Of a stretch of 64,000 nucleotides of DNA, positions 1 through 12,577 are shown one piece after another. Each line of letters begins with the position of its first letter. Position 1 is the stretch's first letter. The stretch is from Lithospermum erythrorhizon (Eukaryota > Streptophyta > Magnoliopsida > Boraginales > Boraginaceae): positions 1 to 64,000 of the forward strand of contig JADFUC010000491.1 in assembly GCA_019722365.1 (NCBI GenBank). Reading direction: 5' to 3'. The notes beneath the pieces were generated by a model. That model saw only the letters and a list, made by a program, of their open reading frames with translations. It was not told where the DNA came from and ran no database searches. Both the position numbers and the translations under genes were made by a program.

Positions 1-190
1 CTCAGTATGCTTCGTTTCAGTTACACGTATTGCTGTGAAAAAACATTTGGTGATTTATTATCTTTGCTTTATGGCAATACGATATTTATATATTTATATA
101 TAATTTATATCGATAATTATAATAATTAAATTGATCCTGATATGCTATTTGTTTAAATTGTTATTAGAAATAAGCATAATTTTCCATCGG
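1..190. repeat. Edge of a dispersed AT-rich repeat (copia LTR-like)
   Basis: Bases about 110-186 closely match 43,484-43,556; both contain aattgatcctgatatg followed by a similar AT-rich stretch. The similarity continues weakly upstream (gtgaaaaaa, then gattta). The two places therefore carry the same repeat family. The 43 kb copy follows a long LTR-like region, so this is probably the end of another LTR copy cut by the window edge. The family is inferred. Confidence 0.5.
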
Positions 191-2500
191 CTAAGAGTTT
201 CATTTTCCTCTAGCTAGTCATGACTTCTTTCACCACTATCCATGAGTACACCCCTTCAGAAGAGGGAACTGTTATTGCCCCCCTTGCTCACCGTGCTACA
301 TGGATCATGTTATGTCGTTCTTTGAGGGGAAAGATAATGAACATGTATACGTTCGTCGCTTCAGTTTCCTTGACGGCCTTGTGCGCAAGCTGCGAGCTTT
401 CCATCACTATCTAGTTCGTGAGGCCGCTTCGCTGGCGGAGGCCCTTGACCATGTTCACGGTAGGGCTTCTAGGTCAAAAATTATTTATTTTGCTTGATCA
501 TTTTAACCCCGCAATGTCAGCAAATCCTATTCTAGTTTAAAATTAGGTGTAATTAATATAAAACCATAATTGTAACCTAAAATTTATTTCAGGGGCTTAA
601 TCCTGCCAACCGTATTATTTTCACGTCTTCGATCATCGTTAGAGGCTTAATCGACTATATCTACGTGTAAGTGGAATTTAATTAATTTTAATTAATAAAT
701 TTTGACCGTCTATAAATGCCTTGAAATTTGAAGGATGTTGTGTGAACCGTGGCAAAATAACTTTCTGACAAAATTAAGCAAATCTATTAAAAAAAGTAAT
801 AAAGGTATGTAAAATTTGACCATATACGTTTTTGTCAAGACATTACTGTATGTCGAATATCATCTCATACATTCGCTTTCTTTATCTTTAGTTATTTAAC
901 GTAAATTGAGGAAAAATAAATGTAATAAAAAAGTACATTAAAAATATAAAAATGTCGATTAATTGAAAGCCATATAATTGGTTGGTTGATAATTTAATAA
1001 CAAAAGTGGTCAATGCATTGAAAATGTAAAAATATAATTTATATCTCTTTAGAAAGCTTAGCAGTATTTTGAAATAAAAAATTAAAATTTGAAAACCAGT
1101 AAAGAGACTGATGTTAGTATAATTCAAGCAACATTTGAGCAGCCATATAAGAGGGCTTGACCGAAAGTGATGAATACCCTTTTGTGACTAGAAGAGTTGA
1201 AAGTATATCTCTGAATTTTTCATGTTGATTGTGTCGTCTACCTTTGTATAAATTGAGTGTATAAATTGAGTTGTAATTCTTGTGAAAGTCATACATTTAC
1301 GGATCAATCTTCTGAACTGTTATACACACACTTAGAAACAATCTCTTTGGTGGGGGTGGAATATTATTTACTTTTATTTATAAGTGTAGTAGTTATAGAA
1401 ATTATCTTTCGGGGATAAAATAATCATTTAATCTTAAAAATTCTTATTTGGTGTGTGTATATTGGGTATGAGTGGCTTGTTAAAAAGTGTTGAGTGAAGT
1501 AAGAAGTCGCATCTTGTAATCAAGAGAAAAACTAAAGTATTAAAGATAATAATAATAGAAAAGTGATAATTGAGATAAGCTAATTTCTGTAAGAGCCTGC
1601 TATCTAGTGAATTTATTTAAAAGGGCAAGTTGTCCTCCAAAAGATAGGTGTGGTTGACGTGAAAGCTGGGTAAACAATTGCGTCATGCCTCGATATAAGT
1701 AATTATGTAGACTAAATCTTATCTCGAGCTACTTGATTATTATAAGTTTTAATTATTATTATAATATATAATTATTACTTCTAATTAATGAAGGACAGTA
1801 TAAAAAAATCATACATCTAACAAACAATTTATGTTTAAATGCTTCTTTAAACTGATAAGGAGGAATTACTAAATAACATATAATCAATAAAGTTTTCCCT
1901 TCCTTTTGGTTCTTTTAGTATTGATAGGACCACACATTTATTTTAGTTTAGCATTTGGGAAAAATAAACAAATTGGAAGGAGAAAATAAAGTGGGTGTTC
2001 GGCTAAGTTTTGATTATTATAAGAAATAAAATATTATTGTTATATTACATTAAAAGCAATTGAATATAATTGTTAATATCTTGTTCAATTCATAGTATTG
2101 TATCCATAAATATTTATTTTCCTATTGTAATTAAATGTTAAGTGTTTCATATTATCAAATGACCTTTAGTTTTATTAATTTTTTTTATTTAAAATCGACT
2201 ACTCATATTTATACTCAACTAGGCGTTAAATTGGGAGTTCGAATGAAGCGTTGATCAAATGATCACAACTTGCAAACTTCGATTCATTTTTAGCTCGGCT
2301 TCTGCGGGCGGATCTCGAGAGTGTTCGTTCGAAGGTGATTCGAAATACACATTAAAATTTTTTAAGCGATTTTGATGAAATATTATCGATTATCACGTCA
2401 TACTTGATTTCTAGGAAAAATTTAGCGCCGGTGTGTAATTTTAGTTAAAATTGCAATTAAAAAAAAACTTAATTATAGAATGGAACCTCGATAAAGAGAT
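191..2500. other. AT-rich intergenic DNA, no gene recognised
   Basis: Two overlapping frames of about 65 codons at 220-497 have higher GC than the surroundings and could be a relic, but I recognise no domain or splice context. From 520 to 2,500 the DNA is AT-rich with only short chance frames. I see no RNA gene. Confidence 0.4.
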
Positions 2501-5500
2501 ACTTGAGACTAATAAACTAAATAGGAACAATAAGAGTAAAAAATGTGTCTTTGCCGAGCTTTGAACGCTTAGTATTTAGTAACACCAAAGTACATTTTAG
2601 GGGGTATAGGGTTTTTGAGGTACGTTTCTACTCTCTTTCTGGGAGATGCTTCCCCAGGTTTATAACCTTCTTACGTGTTGTCTAGGGTTTTCTAGGGTTT
2701 TGACCTTCCTGGCTACTTCTTTTTTGGCTGTCAACTGACCACCTTTTCCTTTCTTTTTTTTCTATATTTGTCGTCTTTGTTTTTTTTTTTTGCGAATTAT
2801 TGTATGCGGTGTTAGGTAGGGGTCTTTTGTTGTGGGCATTCGGTCGCGGAATGTCGCGTGACTTATCCGCAGTTAGCGAAGGTGTCGATTGTTCAGGATG
2901 ATCGTCTACCCAGTAGTTGGGAGAGTCACCGCGTAGGTCAGTTTGGCTAGGGTGTCGGTTCTTTGGCCACGGAGGGGATGAACTAGGGGAGGTTGTAGTG
3001 CCGGATGTTTAGCATGATAGAGGTGGAGGAAAAGTATCGATTTAGTTTGGTGGTGAAAGTACTTTGCCGAGCGGAGGTTCCGTGTCCAAACTTTTAAAAT
3101 ATACTATCGGGGCACATTAGGAGATTGTGACGAGCGAGTCTGAGTGCTTGACATGGGGTCGATTTGTTTTCGTGTTAATTTTTGGATGATGTCGAATCTT
3201 CGGGTATTCTGAGGCGAGCACTTGGTATGATGGTCGTACCACATTGATAAAAGAGATGGGAGGCAAAAAATGAGAGTTGAGGAGATTGAGTTTAATACCA
3301 CTCTATTTGGGTCCAAATTTGGAACTTTCCGTTGTAGATGTGAATATTTGAGAGTTGTGGGAGCACGTAGAGGAAGGTGATGGAGTTCGATAGCGAGAAT
3401 CGTTAGTCGGGGAAGCGGCGAGGTATGTCCGTGTCAAAGTAAAATTTGGACATTCTGAGCCTACCAAGGGGGGAGAATGGTCACATGCGGTTAGCCCAAA
3501 GTCAAGTGGTGTCTGAATTACGAGAATATTTGCAGCGTCTGCACTACATTGTGGGATGCTTGGTCATGAACATTTCTCTTGCGAAACGAAGTATGTGGGC
3601 CAGGAGGCAAACAACCGTGGCGACCAAATAAATATGATAGTTGGATGTTGGTTAAATTGGTGAGAGACGCGTTTGCGTGCTAGGCAGGAGGGACTTTAAA
3701 AGGGAACCACGTAATAATCAAAGAGGAGGAGAGGTACGACGCCGGTTCGAAAGAGGCGATTTGGGGGGATGGTAGCGTGGTGGGGCCGAAGCATAGGTCG
3801 GAGTTAACCGCAGTGACATGCCGTCCCATGAGGAGTTAGCGGAAACCCGGTGGAGGCATATATATGGGGGAATAGAAGCTGTCAGAGTTGAGAGGGATGG
3901 AGAAGATTTGGCGTGTAACTAGTAGGATGAATTTAGGGTACTAGTATGAGTAGCGGTGGAGAGGGGGCTTGGCGAGCGTGGAGGGCGTGGAGTTCTTTGT
4001 GAGTCGGGGAGCGAGAGGATGAGGGGAATATCGTTTCAATGTCGGGGTTAGGAAAATGTTGCCTTTAATGTGGATTGTTATGATGGTAGGGGTCGTAGTA
4101 TTCGCGTAATGTTGGGGGAGTTGGGGGTTAGCGCTTAACACGGGGGAAGCGTAACACTTTGTTGTCGCTTAGTGATCTGCCTTATAAGGAAGGGTGAATT
4201 AGACCGAGCTTGAAAATCTTCGAGGAGGTGGTGGTACACATCGGGATGAGGGGACGTCGAGGGGCTAGGAAGGGGGATAGTAGAGGCAAAGTAAACAAAT
4301 GAAATCAATGGAGGGGTACGTGTTGGTGGCAAAGAGCGAAAGGGGGAGGAAGTTTGGGAGGAAGGGGAAGTGGAAAGCGAGTCAAAAATTTTCAGCTTCG
4401 GACTCGTGTAGTGGAGATAAGAATGGAAAGTTGGGGAAGTTGGAGATGGTAGTAAGATGTTGTCGAGTTAGGGTTAACGTTTCGGTGTTATTTTGAGAGG
4501 TGGTGGTGTGGACACCCAACGGCCTCGACCATTAGATGAGAAGATTATCGGTTAGGCTGTCGGGGGATAAGTCAAACTCGATAGTTCGCTTTACAGGGCG
4601 TGTGTGCTCCTTATTCCTTTGATATTTTTAGTCTTGTTAGAAACAAAAAATCAACGAAAAAAGTAAAAAAAATTGTCCTTAGTTTAGGCTTCAATTTCAT
4701 TTTTACTATTGATCTTTGTTAATGCTTATACAATTAGTATTACTATTATGTGGAGATTGACTGATAGTTAGGATTGAACGGCGTAGTAGTGGTTTGTAGG
4801 CTACGATTACATATGATGTGAAGCATAGGGTGAGGATATATCTTTGTGTATATGGTGAGGATAACAAAGAAGGCTACGGTTGTCGGTTGCGAGCATACCT
4901 TGGAGTTCGGATGAGCTTGGTGGGTATCGATGGGGGATTTTAACGACATTCTCGTGCGGGGAGAAAGGAAGGGGAACTACAGATCCGATGGGAGTTTGAA
5001 CATGTTCGGGGACTTTGTGAAAAGCGTAGGGTTCTCGATTTGGGGAATGCGAGGAGTCGTTCGTTTACTTGGTGGAATAAATGTGAGAGTGCTTCGATCG
5101 AGTCTACTTTGGAGCGAGAGATGTTGGTGCATCACTGATAGATTTGCACTTTCTTTTCCGCAGCATTTACGGTATCAACAGGGATGGTGGGAGCTTGGAG
5201 ATCAACGCCTGTCGTATTTATGCACTTGAGAGGAGGTGCAAGCAATCGAAATCTAAATGTCGCTTTGTGTTCGATGAGTCGATAAGATTCGTGAGGAGGG
5301 TGTGAGGTCATAAAGTGAACTTTAGGTAGAAGTGGTGGGGTCAGTTGGTTTAGTGGCGAAAAAATCAAATTTGTTCGCATGGCGTTGATTAATTGGTGCG
5401 AAAAATAATTTCAACTCAGTATTGAGGATATACAACTTAAGCTCAAAAATGCCTTTGAGGTTGGTGGGGAGCCAGGAGAAATGCCGTGACTTGAATAGGA

Positions 5501-7380
5501 ACTTCGATCGAGCTTGGGGGCGAGGGAAGAGATTCTTGGAAAAGATGGGCCAAGAAGCTCAAAAGGAAGAATTAAAGGAGGGGATAAGAATACTAAGTCT
5601 TTTTCGTCTGAGGGCTATGATTAGGCGAAGGAAAACCGTATCTTTGGGTTTTTAGAGGATGCGCCAAAGGGTACGGAGAGAGGGGGGATGCCCAGTCGAA
5701 GGAAATGCTGCTATTTGAGGACATTTTCAATACCCGATGTAGTTTGTTCTCAGGAGAAATTTACTCGGTCGATTGATAAGCAATGGCGAGGAGATGAACC
5801 TTCGATTAACCGGGGTTGTCGCTAGTGAAGAAGTCAAGCGAGTTGTGTTCGAGAATACTGGCGACAAATCGCTTTCGAATAGGACGATATGGCGGTACTC
5901 TTTTCCAATCCTTTTGGCATATTGTTTCTGTTGATATTATCAGGGATGTTTAGAGTTTTTTCTTTAGCTCTCGTTTACGTAACTACATTAATCATAAGCG
6001 TAATACCTTGATTCCTAAGAAAACTTCACCGATGAGTATGAGTGATTACCGACCGATTAGCTTGTGTAATATTGTTGCTAAGATAATTGGGAGGGTCATG
6101 ACAAATCGGTCAAGGGGTTTTGGTGGTAACAGCTGCGAAACTCAAAGTGCTTTTCTGGAATTAGTAAGATTTTATGATAATATCCTTATTGCTCACAAAA
6201 TTTTTAGTTGGTAATAACCACTTTTTATGTCCTTAAAACTTGATGTGAGTAAAACTACGATAAATTGAATGGAGATTTTTTAAGGTCGATTATGCTTAAA
6301 TTTGGATTTTCTCGTATTTGGGTAGAATTAGACAATGTGTGCTGTCTCTTGTTTCATACCGCTTTACGGTTAATAGTGTGCCGAGAGGTTTCGTTAAGGC
6401 GGACTAGGGGGGATCGTCAAGGAGATCCGCATGCCACTATCTTTTCTTTACTACGTGCGGAGGGTCTACCGTATGTTGCGGAGGCGGAAGGGAATGTCTG
6501 TTGACGGGGAGTTAAAATTAGCGGGGGTCGCAGTATCATTTCAGCATCTTTGTTTGCCGAGATGATACTATGTTATTTTGCAAAGCACGAGGGAGAAGTC
6601 GGAGATCGAGGCTGTGTCTTAAGGGACTACGAGGAACATTTTAGGGCCAGGAAAATAAATTTAGCCATTTGCTCGAGTGGGTTTTGATTCTTAGAACTTC
6701 CCTGCAGTTCACGAGGGGAGTTGGTTGGTCCTTGGGATTAGAGAAGTTGAGGATCGAGGCAAATATGCGGGCACTTCGCTTAGCGAAATAGGAAGATCTA
6801 GCGAGAGGTTTTGATTATATTGCGAGACGGGTTGAGGAGCCCAGGGAATGCGGTGGATGGCAAAAATATTTGGCCATGACGAAAGGAGTCATGATTAAAA
6901 TCGGCCACTTGACCTGTCCCATTTACGTCATGAATTGTGTCAAGCTTCTGGTGGGCCTTATTGATAACTTGAACAGTTTGATGGCGAAATTTTTCTAGGG
7001 TAACACCGAGGGAGACAAAGGAATACACTAGAAATCATGGGAGAAATTGTGCGGATAAGTTTGATGGCGGTGGGATTGGACTTGGAATGTATGATTTGGC
7101 CGTGGCCAGCGAATGGCGTGTCGTTACTAAATGATGCTTGTCTCCTTTTAAGAGTCCTTAAGGGTAAAGTATTTTTTACCGTAAATGCTCATTCGTGCTA
7201 AATTGCAGGCGAACCGCTTTCCTTTGGATGGCATAGTCTGCTTAGAGGAGACTCGGGTGTTACTTAAGAGATTAACTTGTTGGCAGAGTGGGAGATGGTA
7301 GAAGTATCGATATGGAAGGTCTTGGGTCCCGTGAAATATTTGGGAGCTTGAGCGATATAACTAAACGAGATATATCAGCA
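2500..7380 (+). mobile_element. L1-type LINE retrotransposon, 5' part (degenerate)
   Basis: This is a decayed plant L1-like non-LTR retrotransposon. About 2,850-3,650 resembles ORF1, with a zinc-knuckle-like tail near 3,530-3,590 (frames broken). ORF2 endonuclease follows: at 4,930 the frame reads MGDFNDILVRGERKGN, the catalytic GDFN of the APE-type domain. Reverse transcriptase appears at 6,008 (MSDYRPISLCNIVAKIIGRV) and 6,265 (FLRSIMLKFGFSRIWV), then a region at about 6,545-6,590 where the usual FADD box reads as CRDDTMLFCKA. The connection to the C-terminus is at about 7,272-7,330. Many stops and frameshifts make it non-functional. The 3' remainder lies at 12,578-13,930 beyond an inserted copia element. 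The 5' boundary is approximate. Confidence 0.85.
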
Positions 7381-7995
7381 TGAAACTCCTCCCGAGTGCA
7401 ATATCTACATGTAATGCGAGCAGACAATAGTGAAAATACGAAAATAAATAACACGGTCTTTATACGGAGTTTCCCTGAGTACGTCACTGTTCTTTGCTTG
7501 ATCAAGCGTAGAAAGAACTACCGATGATTGTTACAAAGTCCTATCAAACTAAACCTCGATTGAGTAATACTTTTATAATTTAGTATTCTGACAAATCTAC
7601 GCTCACAGATTTAGCTTAAAATGATATATAAAGATAATCTGAATCAGTAGAGAACAAGCTACATTGAATTTGGAACAAAAAAGAAATTAGAGAAATTGGA
7701 ATATTTTTGGATTATGAAATAAATGTGACTAATCCCGTTTATTCTATTTGAACCGCCGTTGATCGAGACCCGGCCGAGACCCGGTCTGGCGGGTCGATAA
7801 TTGCTGAAGACCTCTCCGAGCGGCTATACACGGACCGGGCATCGAAATGCATCGAGACCCCGTCGGGACACCGAGGTCTCGATGGGCTCATCTGAGGCAG
7901 AGCTCGGTTATGCGTCGAGACCCGCCGTCGAGACCACAGTGCCGATGGGGTCTCGATCCCTAAATCTCGAACGCGAAAATGCCTTGAAACTGACA
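7381..7995 (-). repeat. Left copia LTR (3' LTR of the minus-strand element)
   Basis: Direct repeat of the segment at 11,995-12,577, matching in order through several blocks with many small indels. It is the 3' LTR because the coding remnants read on the minus strand. Ends are estimated from where similarity fades. Confidence 0.6.
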
Positions 7996-10900
7996 ATACC
8001 CGCTTGAAGCCTTTTCAAATCCACCGTCTTGAAGACTTCAATTGTGACGACACGCCCCATTTCATTTCAGAAGGTTAAGCGAGTCGACAACGGTTCTCGC
8101 TATTCTGACGCTGTAAACATATCGGCCGGGATTTCGATCTCCACAGAATCACAATGAAACTGAACCAAGATTCTCGATGCAGGCATTATGAAATGGAACC
8201 TCGGTCTATGTGCTTTGTCCTCTGTGGAAACAGGATTTTTAGCGGATCATCATGTTCCCCATTATCAGCGTCACAGTGTGTTACATCCGTACTGAGATTG
8301 GTCTTTCGAGAAGTACGGCCGATCATCTCTTTTCGGAGCACCGCCTGGCCATAACATAATACGCCTGCACGCTAGACAATGCTACTGACGGTTGCAACCG
8401 ATCTCGGTAATAGCGGTACCCCAAGCGTGAATACATATCCTTGGTAGGCTTTACACTATCAGCATCGCCGCGTTATCGGCGTCTACATCCCTTTAACCCG
8501 TGCGTTCTACGGAAACATAAAGTTTTCGGCGCTACGTTCGGGTATCTCAAAATCTACTTCACGGCCTTCCCAATGTGTTCTTTCCACAGGTTAGACATAT
8601 CTGCGACAAGCTCCCAAGCGTATGCGTCTCAGTGCAGTCTTGGCGCCCATGGCATCACAATAAGACTACCTACTGCCCGGAAGCATGGCGCACTTATCCA
8701 TATACTCTAAATCATCTTGTCTCGAGGTAGATATTTATCTGCGATAGTGAAAATGGCGACTATGAGATAACACAGGGCTTTGCGTCCAGCGTGGTGAATC
8801 GGGCGATTACCTTAACGGTATTCTTAACGTGTCGATCTCGAGGAAAATCCCGATCTCACGATTGTCTCATCCCGAATTTGCTTAGCTACTTTAGGTCTTT
8901 ATTCATAAATCCCAGCGACAACTCTTTCTTGACATGTTCACCTTTTAGTCGGCTCCACTTGATCGACATATAGGCGTCAACATAAAGAGTAAGATAACAT
9001 AATCTTTTTGGAAACTTCCTTATGTAGCAGTGGTGGTCGGTGCATGACACAAACTTCAACCTTTTGATAAAGTTATCCAAAGGTAATATTCATTGCCTCG
9101 GACTTTTGTTTCGAGCAAATGCAAACTCTTTTTTTGAAGTTTGCAGACTAAATCTTAACTTTCCTACAACACCGAAGAAGCCTTGAGTTTGCTTAAATGA
9201 ATAACTCTTCATCAGATCACCATGTAAACGCGGTTTTTACATCCATCGATGAAGGTGCGGATCATCTCTGGCTACCCGATCGAGCGATTCGATTGTCGCG
9301 AGAAGCTTGACTACGGGTGAGAATATTTCGGTGTAGTCAATTCCGCTTCCACACAGTTGGAATCCTTTGACAACCAAACTAGCTTTATAAAGCGTTTGCT
9401 ACCATCTGTTCCTCGCGCAGTTGGTAGACCCATTTATTATGATATCAAGCACCTGCAGCTGCAGGCGGCACTTTTGACTCCATTGTCGTGTTGGTCGACA
9501 ATGACTCAATCTCCTCTTCGTCGCTAAGCTCCTGACGATCGACATTGGCGTTGTGCTGGCCGGCATGGCTAACGGGCTCGCCTGCGTCGGAGTTAACGGA
9601 AGAAAGTTAGCGGAGGAGGGAATACCTACGAGGTTGGTTTTTACGACACACGGATACTTACATTACGAGATTAATACCTACTTGTCTTGTCGGCTATCAA
9701 GGGACTATCTCTTTCTGATCAGCAGCCGAAATGTTATCATCGGACTCTACACGTCTCCCTAAAATGAACCCGTCTTACAAGGAGGCATATCGGCCAAAGG
9801 ATCTTCGGGTTGATCGTCGGGAGGCGGGCGTGATCTAAGGCGTGCCGTTTTAGGAGGAACAGTCGTCGCCTTCTCACTGCGCATTTGACCCCGTCGGTAT
9901 TTCGGTTGTGACTTCTCTTGCTACTCTCTCCTCAACACTTTAAATACGCTTTGGCCATAACACTTTGTTCATTGAGACTAAATTCTAACACTTCGAATGA
10001 TGCTTAGGTTCTTGTCGTAGAACACGTATCCCGTACCAGCGTCGCCGTAACCCGATAAAATAGCGAATGTTAGATTTAGCTTCACAAACATTTCTAGCAT
10101 TTGCTTGGCTTATGAATATACGCTAAACAACCAAATACTTTCGGGGAAAGATAATTTACCTTCTTAGAACTCCTTCTCTTGAGAGATTACGAAATTGAGA
10201 GGGTAAGGTCCTACATTGCTCGAAGCGATAGTATTGATTCGTCCGCTGAAGCGTTTGAGGTAGAAGCCCTGAGTGTAACCTCGTACTTAACTGCGTTCAT
10301 TTAGCGTCTGTTCGTCCCTACCAAATACATTCCGTTACGTTGGGATATTTAGGAATAATTAATACAACATCCTTATTCCGTTCTCGACGCAATATTGTTT
10401 GAAATCCCATCTTGTATTCAACTCCGTTAGCCGGATCTCGAAACAACGCTCTGACCGATGCATTCTCAACCATAGCTCTGCCAGATTTCTTGAAGACTTC
10501 ATATACTTGGATTTATTTTTCGGGAAATAAACCCAAACTTTTCTGTCGCGTCACATATTAGAAGGTTCACATGTCTGATGAACCTCCCGCGGAGACAACG
10601 GTTGTAGGTCCCCAGTATGCAGTGTGAACTAACTCCCGAGCCTGCGGATTTAGGCTCAGCGCGGTTTAACCGCCCGACTTTCTTCTGCTTCCCAGAACAC
10701 GACTCTCAGATATGATGATCAGCAGATTTGAGCTCGGGTATCGCGTTATTTGAAGCAACTGATTACACTTTCTATTTCATGTGACCCAATCGGTTGTGCA
10801 GCGACATCGTCTTCTGAGAACTATCGATAAACGGCTATATAGTCATTTGAGAACTCCCGGTAAAGATGCAGTACATTTTGGAACCTCGATTTCTGATCAT

Positions 10901-11994
10901 TCTTTCGAGCTACGCTTTCGGTTGCACTTCACGAATGTAGTTCGGTAGCCGTCGTCGTCCGGTGACTCACGAAATCAAGCTCTTAGCAGGCGATGCATGC
11001 CTCGCTGGTCGTATCCGAGGTAGAACGTTCAGCGGCTTGAGTTCACATCTCCCATTACACGCCTTGTCTTGGTGGCTCGCTGGTGCTTAGATGAACCGAC
11101 CCATAATCTCCCCGACCATATAATTGACATTATATCGAGTGGGTGTAGTATGAAAGCGATGCTCTGAATCAAGAATCAAGAATTTGTCGAGCGTCAACGA
11201 GGCAGTAGAAGCGTCAGCAGTAAATCAACAACATTCACATCCCATTTCTTTGTTGCCTACGCGACTGCAGAGATGCGCTGCGTTTCACGCGGCTTGTATT
11301 GAGGCTTTGCCATCCCTGACGCTCGAAATCGTCCTCCAGAGCCGGCCTCTTTCCTGCTTGACTTTGACCTCAATTTTATTAGCACATCGACTTCCTTTGT
11401 CATAGTTCTACCATTGTCTACATTTAATGGAGCCTACCGACTCCGTCGTTTCTTCCAGAACTTGCGATAGTATCAATGCTAATTCGTCCTCGAAGTTAAC
11501 TTCCTTGGCAGTGAACAGGCGGTTATCAACTATTGAAATCATTAAAGTGCCCTATGTCGGAGTATTCGTTGGCGTCGCCAGTGAATAGTTGCTTAAATTG
11601 ACCGTGCACTTTATTGTTGGCGGATGGTTTCGTATAACCACGACAAACTGTCATCGAGCCCTTTTTCGTGGTCTCGTATTCACATTGGCAACAACGTTTC
11701 TAGACAAGCGGTTTATTTATACCCAATTTGTGTCTATCTAGCTCGTTCAGAACTCTTGATCTCATGTTCTTGAACTACCACTTTAAAGGCTTATGAAGGC
11801 AACCACATCTGAATGTCACTCATGTTCATCTTCCCGATAGGTAAATCAACCCCATTCAATTTGTCAGCCAGTATGTCGTCGCGCCCGTACTTTGCCATTA
11901 GATTTCGAGATAAAGCATATACAGACTCGAGCTTTCAGCAGCTCGTGCGGTGTTGGGAGCAGGCGATATAGCCCAAGCAGAATATGTCAGCCTT

Positions 11995-12577
11995 AAAGAC
12001 TCACTGCAGGTCCCAATATCTACATGTAATGCAGGCAGACTGATAATTGAAAATACCGAAAATAATAACACGAGATCTTTATACGGGTTTCCACACTCAG
12101 TGCGTCACTTGTTCTTTCTTTGCGAGAAATCAGCTAGAAAAACTCTGATGATTGTTACAAAGTCATCAAGCCCAAAAGCTTACTCCAATTGAGTAATACT
12201 TTATAATTTAGTATTCTCAATGACAAATCTACACTCTAGATTTAGCTTAAAATGATATATAAAAGATGATCTGAAGGAATCAGTAGAGGAAACAACTATT
12301 GAATTTGGAACAAAATTTAGAAATTGGAATATTTTTGGATTATGAAATAAATGTGGCTATCCGTTATTATTTGAACGCCGTTGATCGAGACCCTTCAGAC
12401 CGGTCTGATAGCGTGTCGATAGCCTTCGAACCTCTTGAGCAACAGTATACGGGCGGGTATCAAAATGCGTCGAGAGAGACCCATTCGGGACCCTCGGGGT
12501 CTCGATGGGCTCCATGAACCCGGCTCGTTTGTGCTCGATCATAACGTCTCGGCAGCAGAAAATGCGCTTGAGCAACA
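11995..12577 (-). repeat. Right copia LTR (5' LTR of the minus-strand element)
   Basis: Partner of the repeat at 7,381-7,995. LINE-like sequence resumes just to its right, which supports this as the outer end of the insertion. Exact termini and target-site duplication could not be fixed by eye. Confidence 0.6.

Larger units (their letters stand above)
7381..12577 (-). mobile_element. Ty1/copia LTR retrotransposon inserted in the LINE
   Basis: Two direct repeats, about 7,381-7,995 and 11,995-12,577, share long matched blocks (both contain aatatctacatgtaatgc, ggaatatttttggattatg and gttgatcgagaccc) and are read as LTRs. Minus-strand coding remnants run right to left in copia order. About 10,790 has a pre-integrase-like RLGHMK. 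About 10,290-10,540 has an integrase-like stretch beginning RKVWVYFPKNK and later QYCVENGI. About 9,190-9,255 has the reverse transcriptase motif MDVKTAF followed by DEELF. 8,886-9,080 has LTLYVDAYMS in place of the YVDDM box, followed by an LS.GFMNKDL stretch. Frames are heavily broken. LTR ends are approximate and I could not place the primer-binding site. Confidence 0.8.

Noticed and set aside
220..497. Two overlapping frames of about 65 codons at the left edge
   Set aside because: They overlap in different frames, have no recognisable domain and no splice context. GC is raised locally, but that alone is not evidence of a gene.
7739..8710. Several overlapping frames on both strands
   Set aside because: These lie in the copia LTR and internal region; the GC-rich sequence with cgag repeats keeps stops rare in all frames.
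11950..12192. Plus-strand frame reading LGAGDIAQAEYVSL, similar to copia RNase H
   Set aside because: The element's other domains lie on the minus strand and this spans an LTR boundary, so I treat it as chance.
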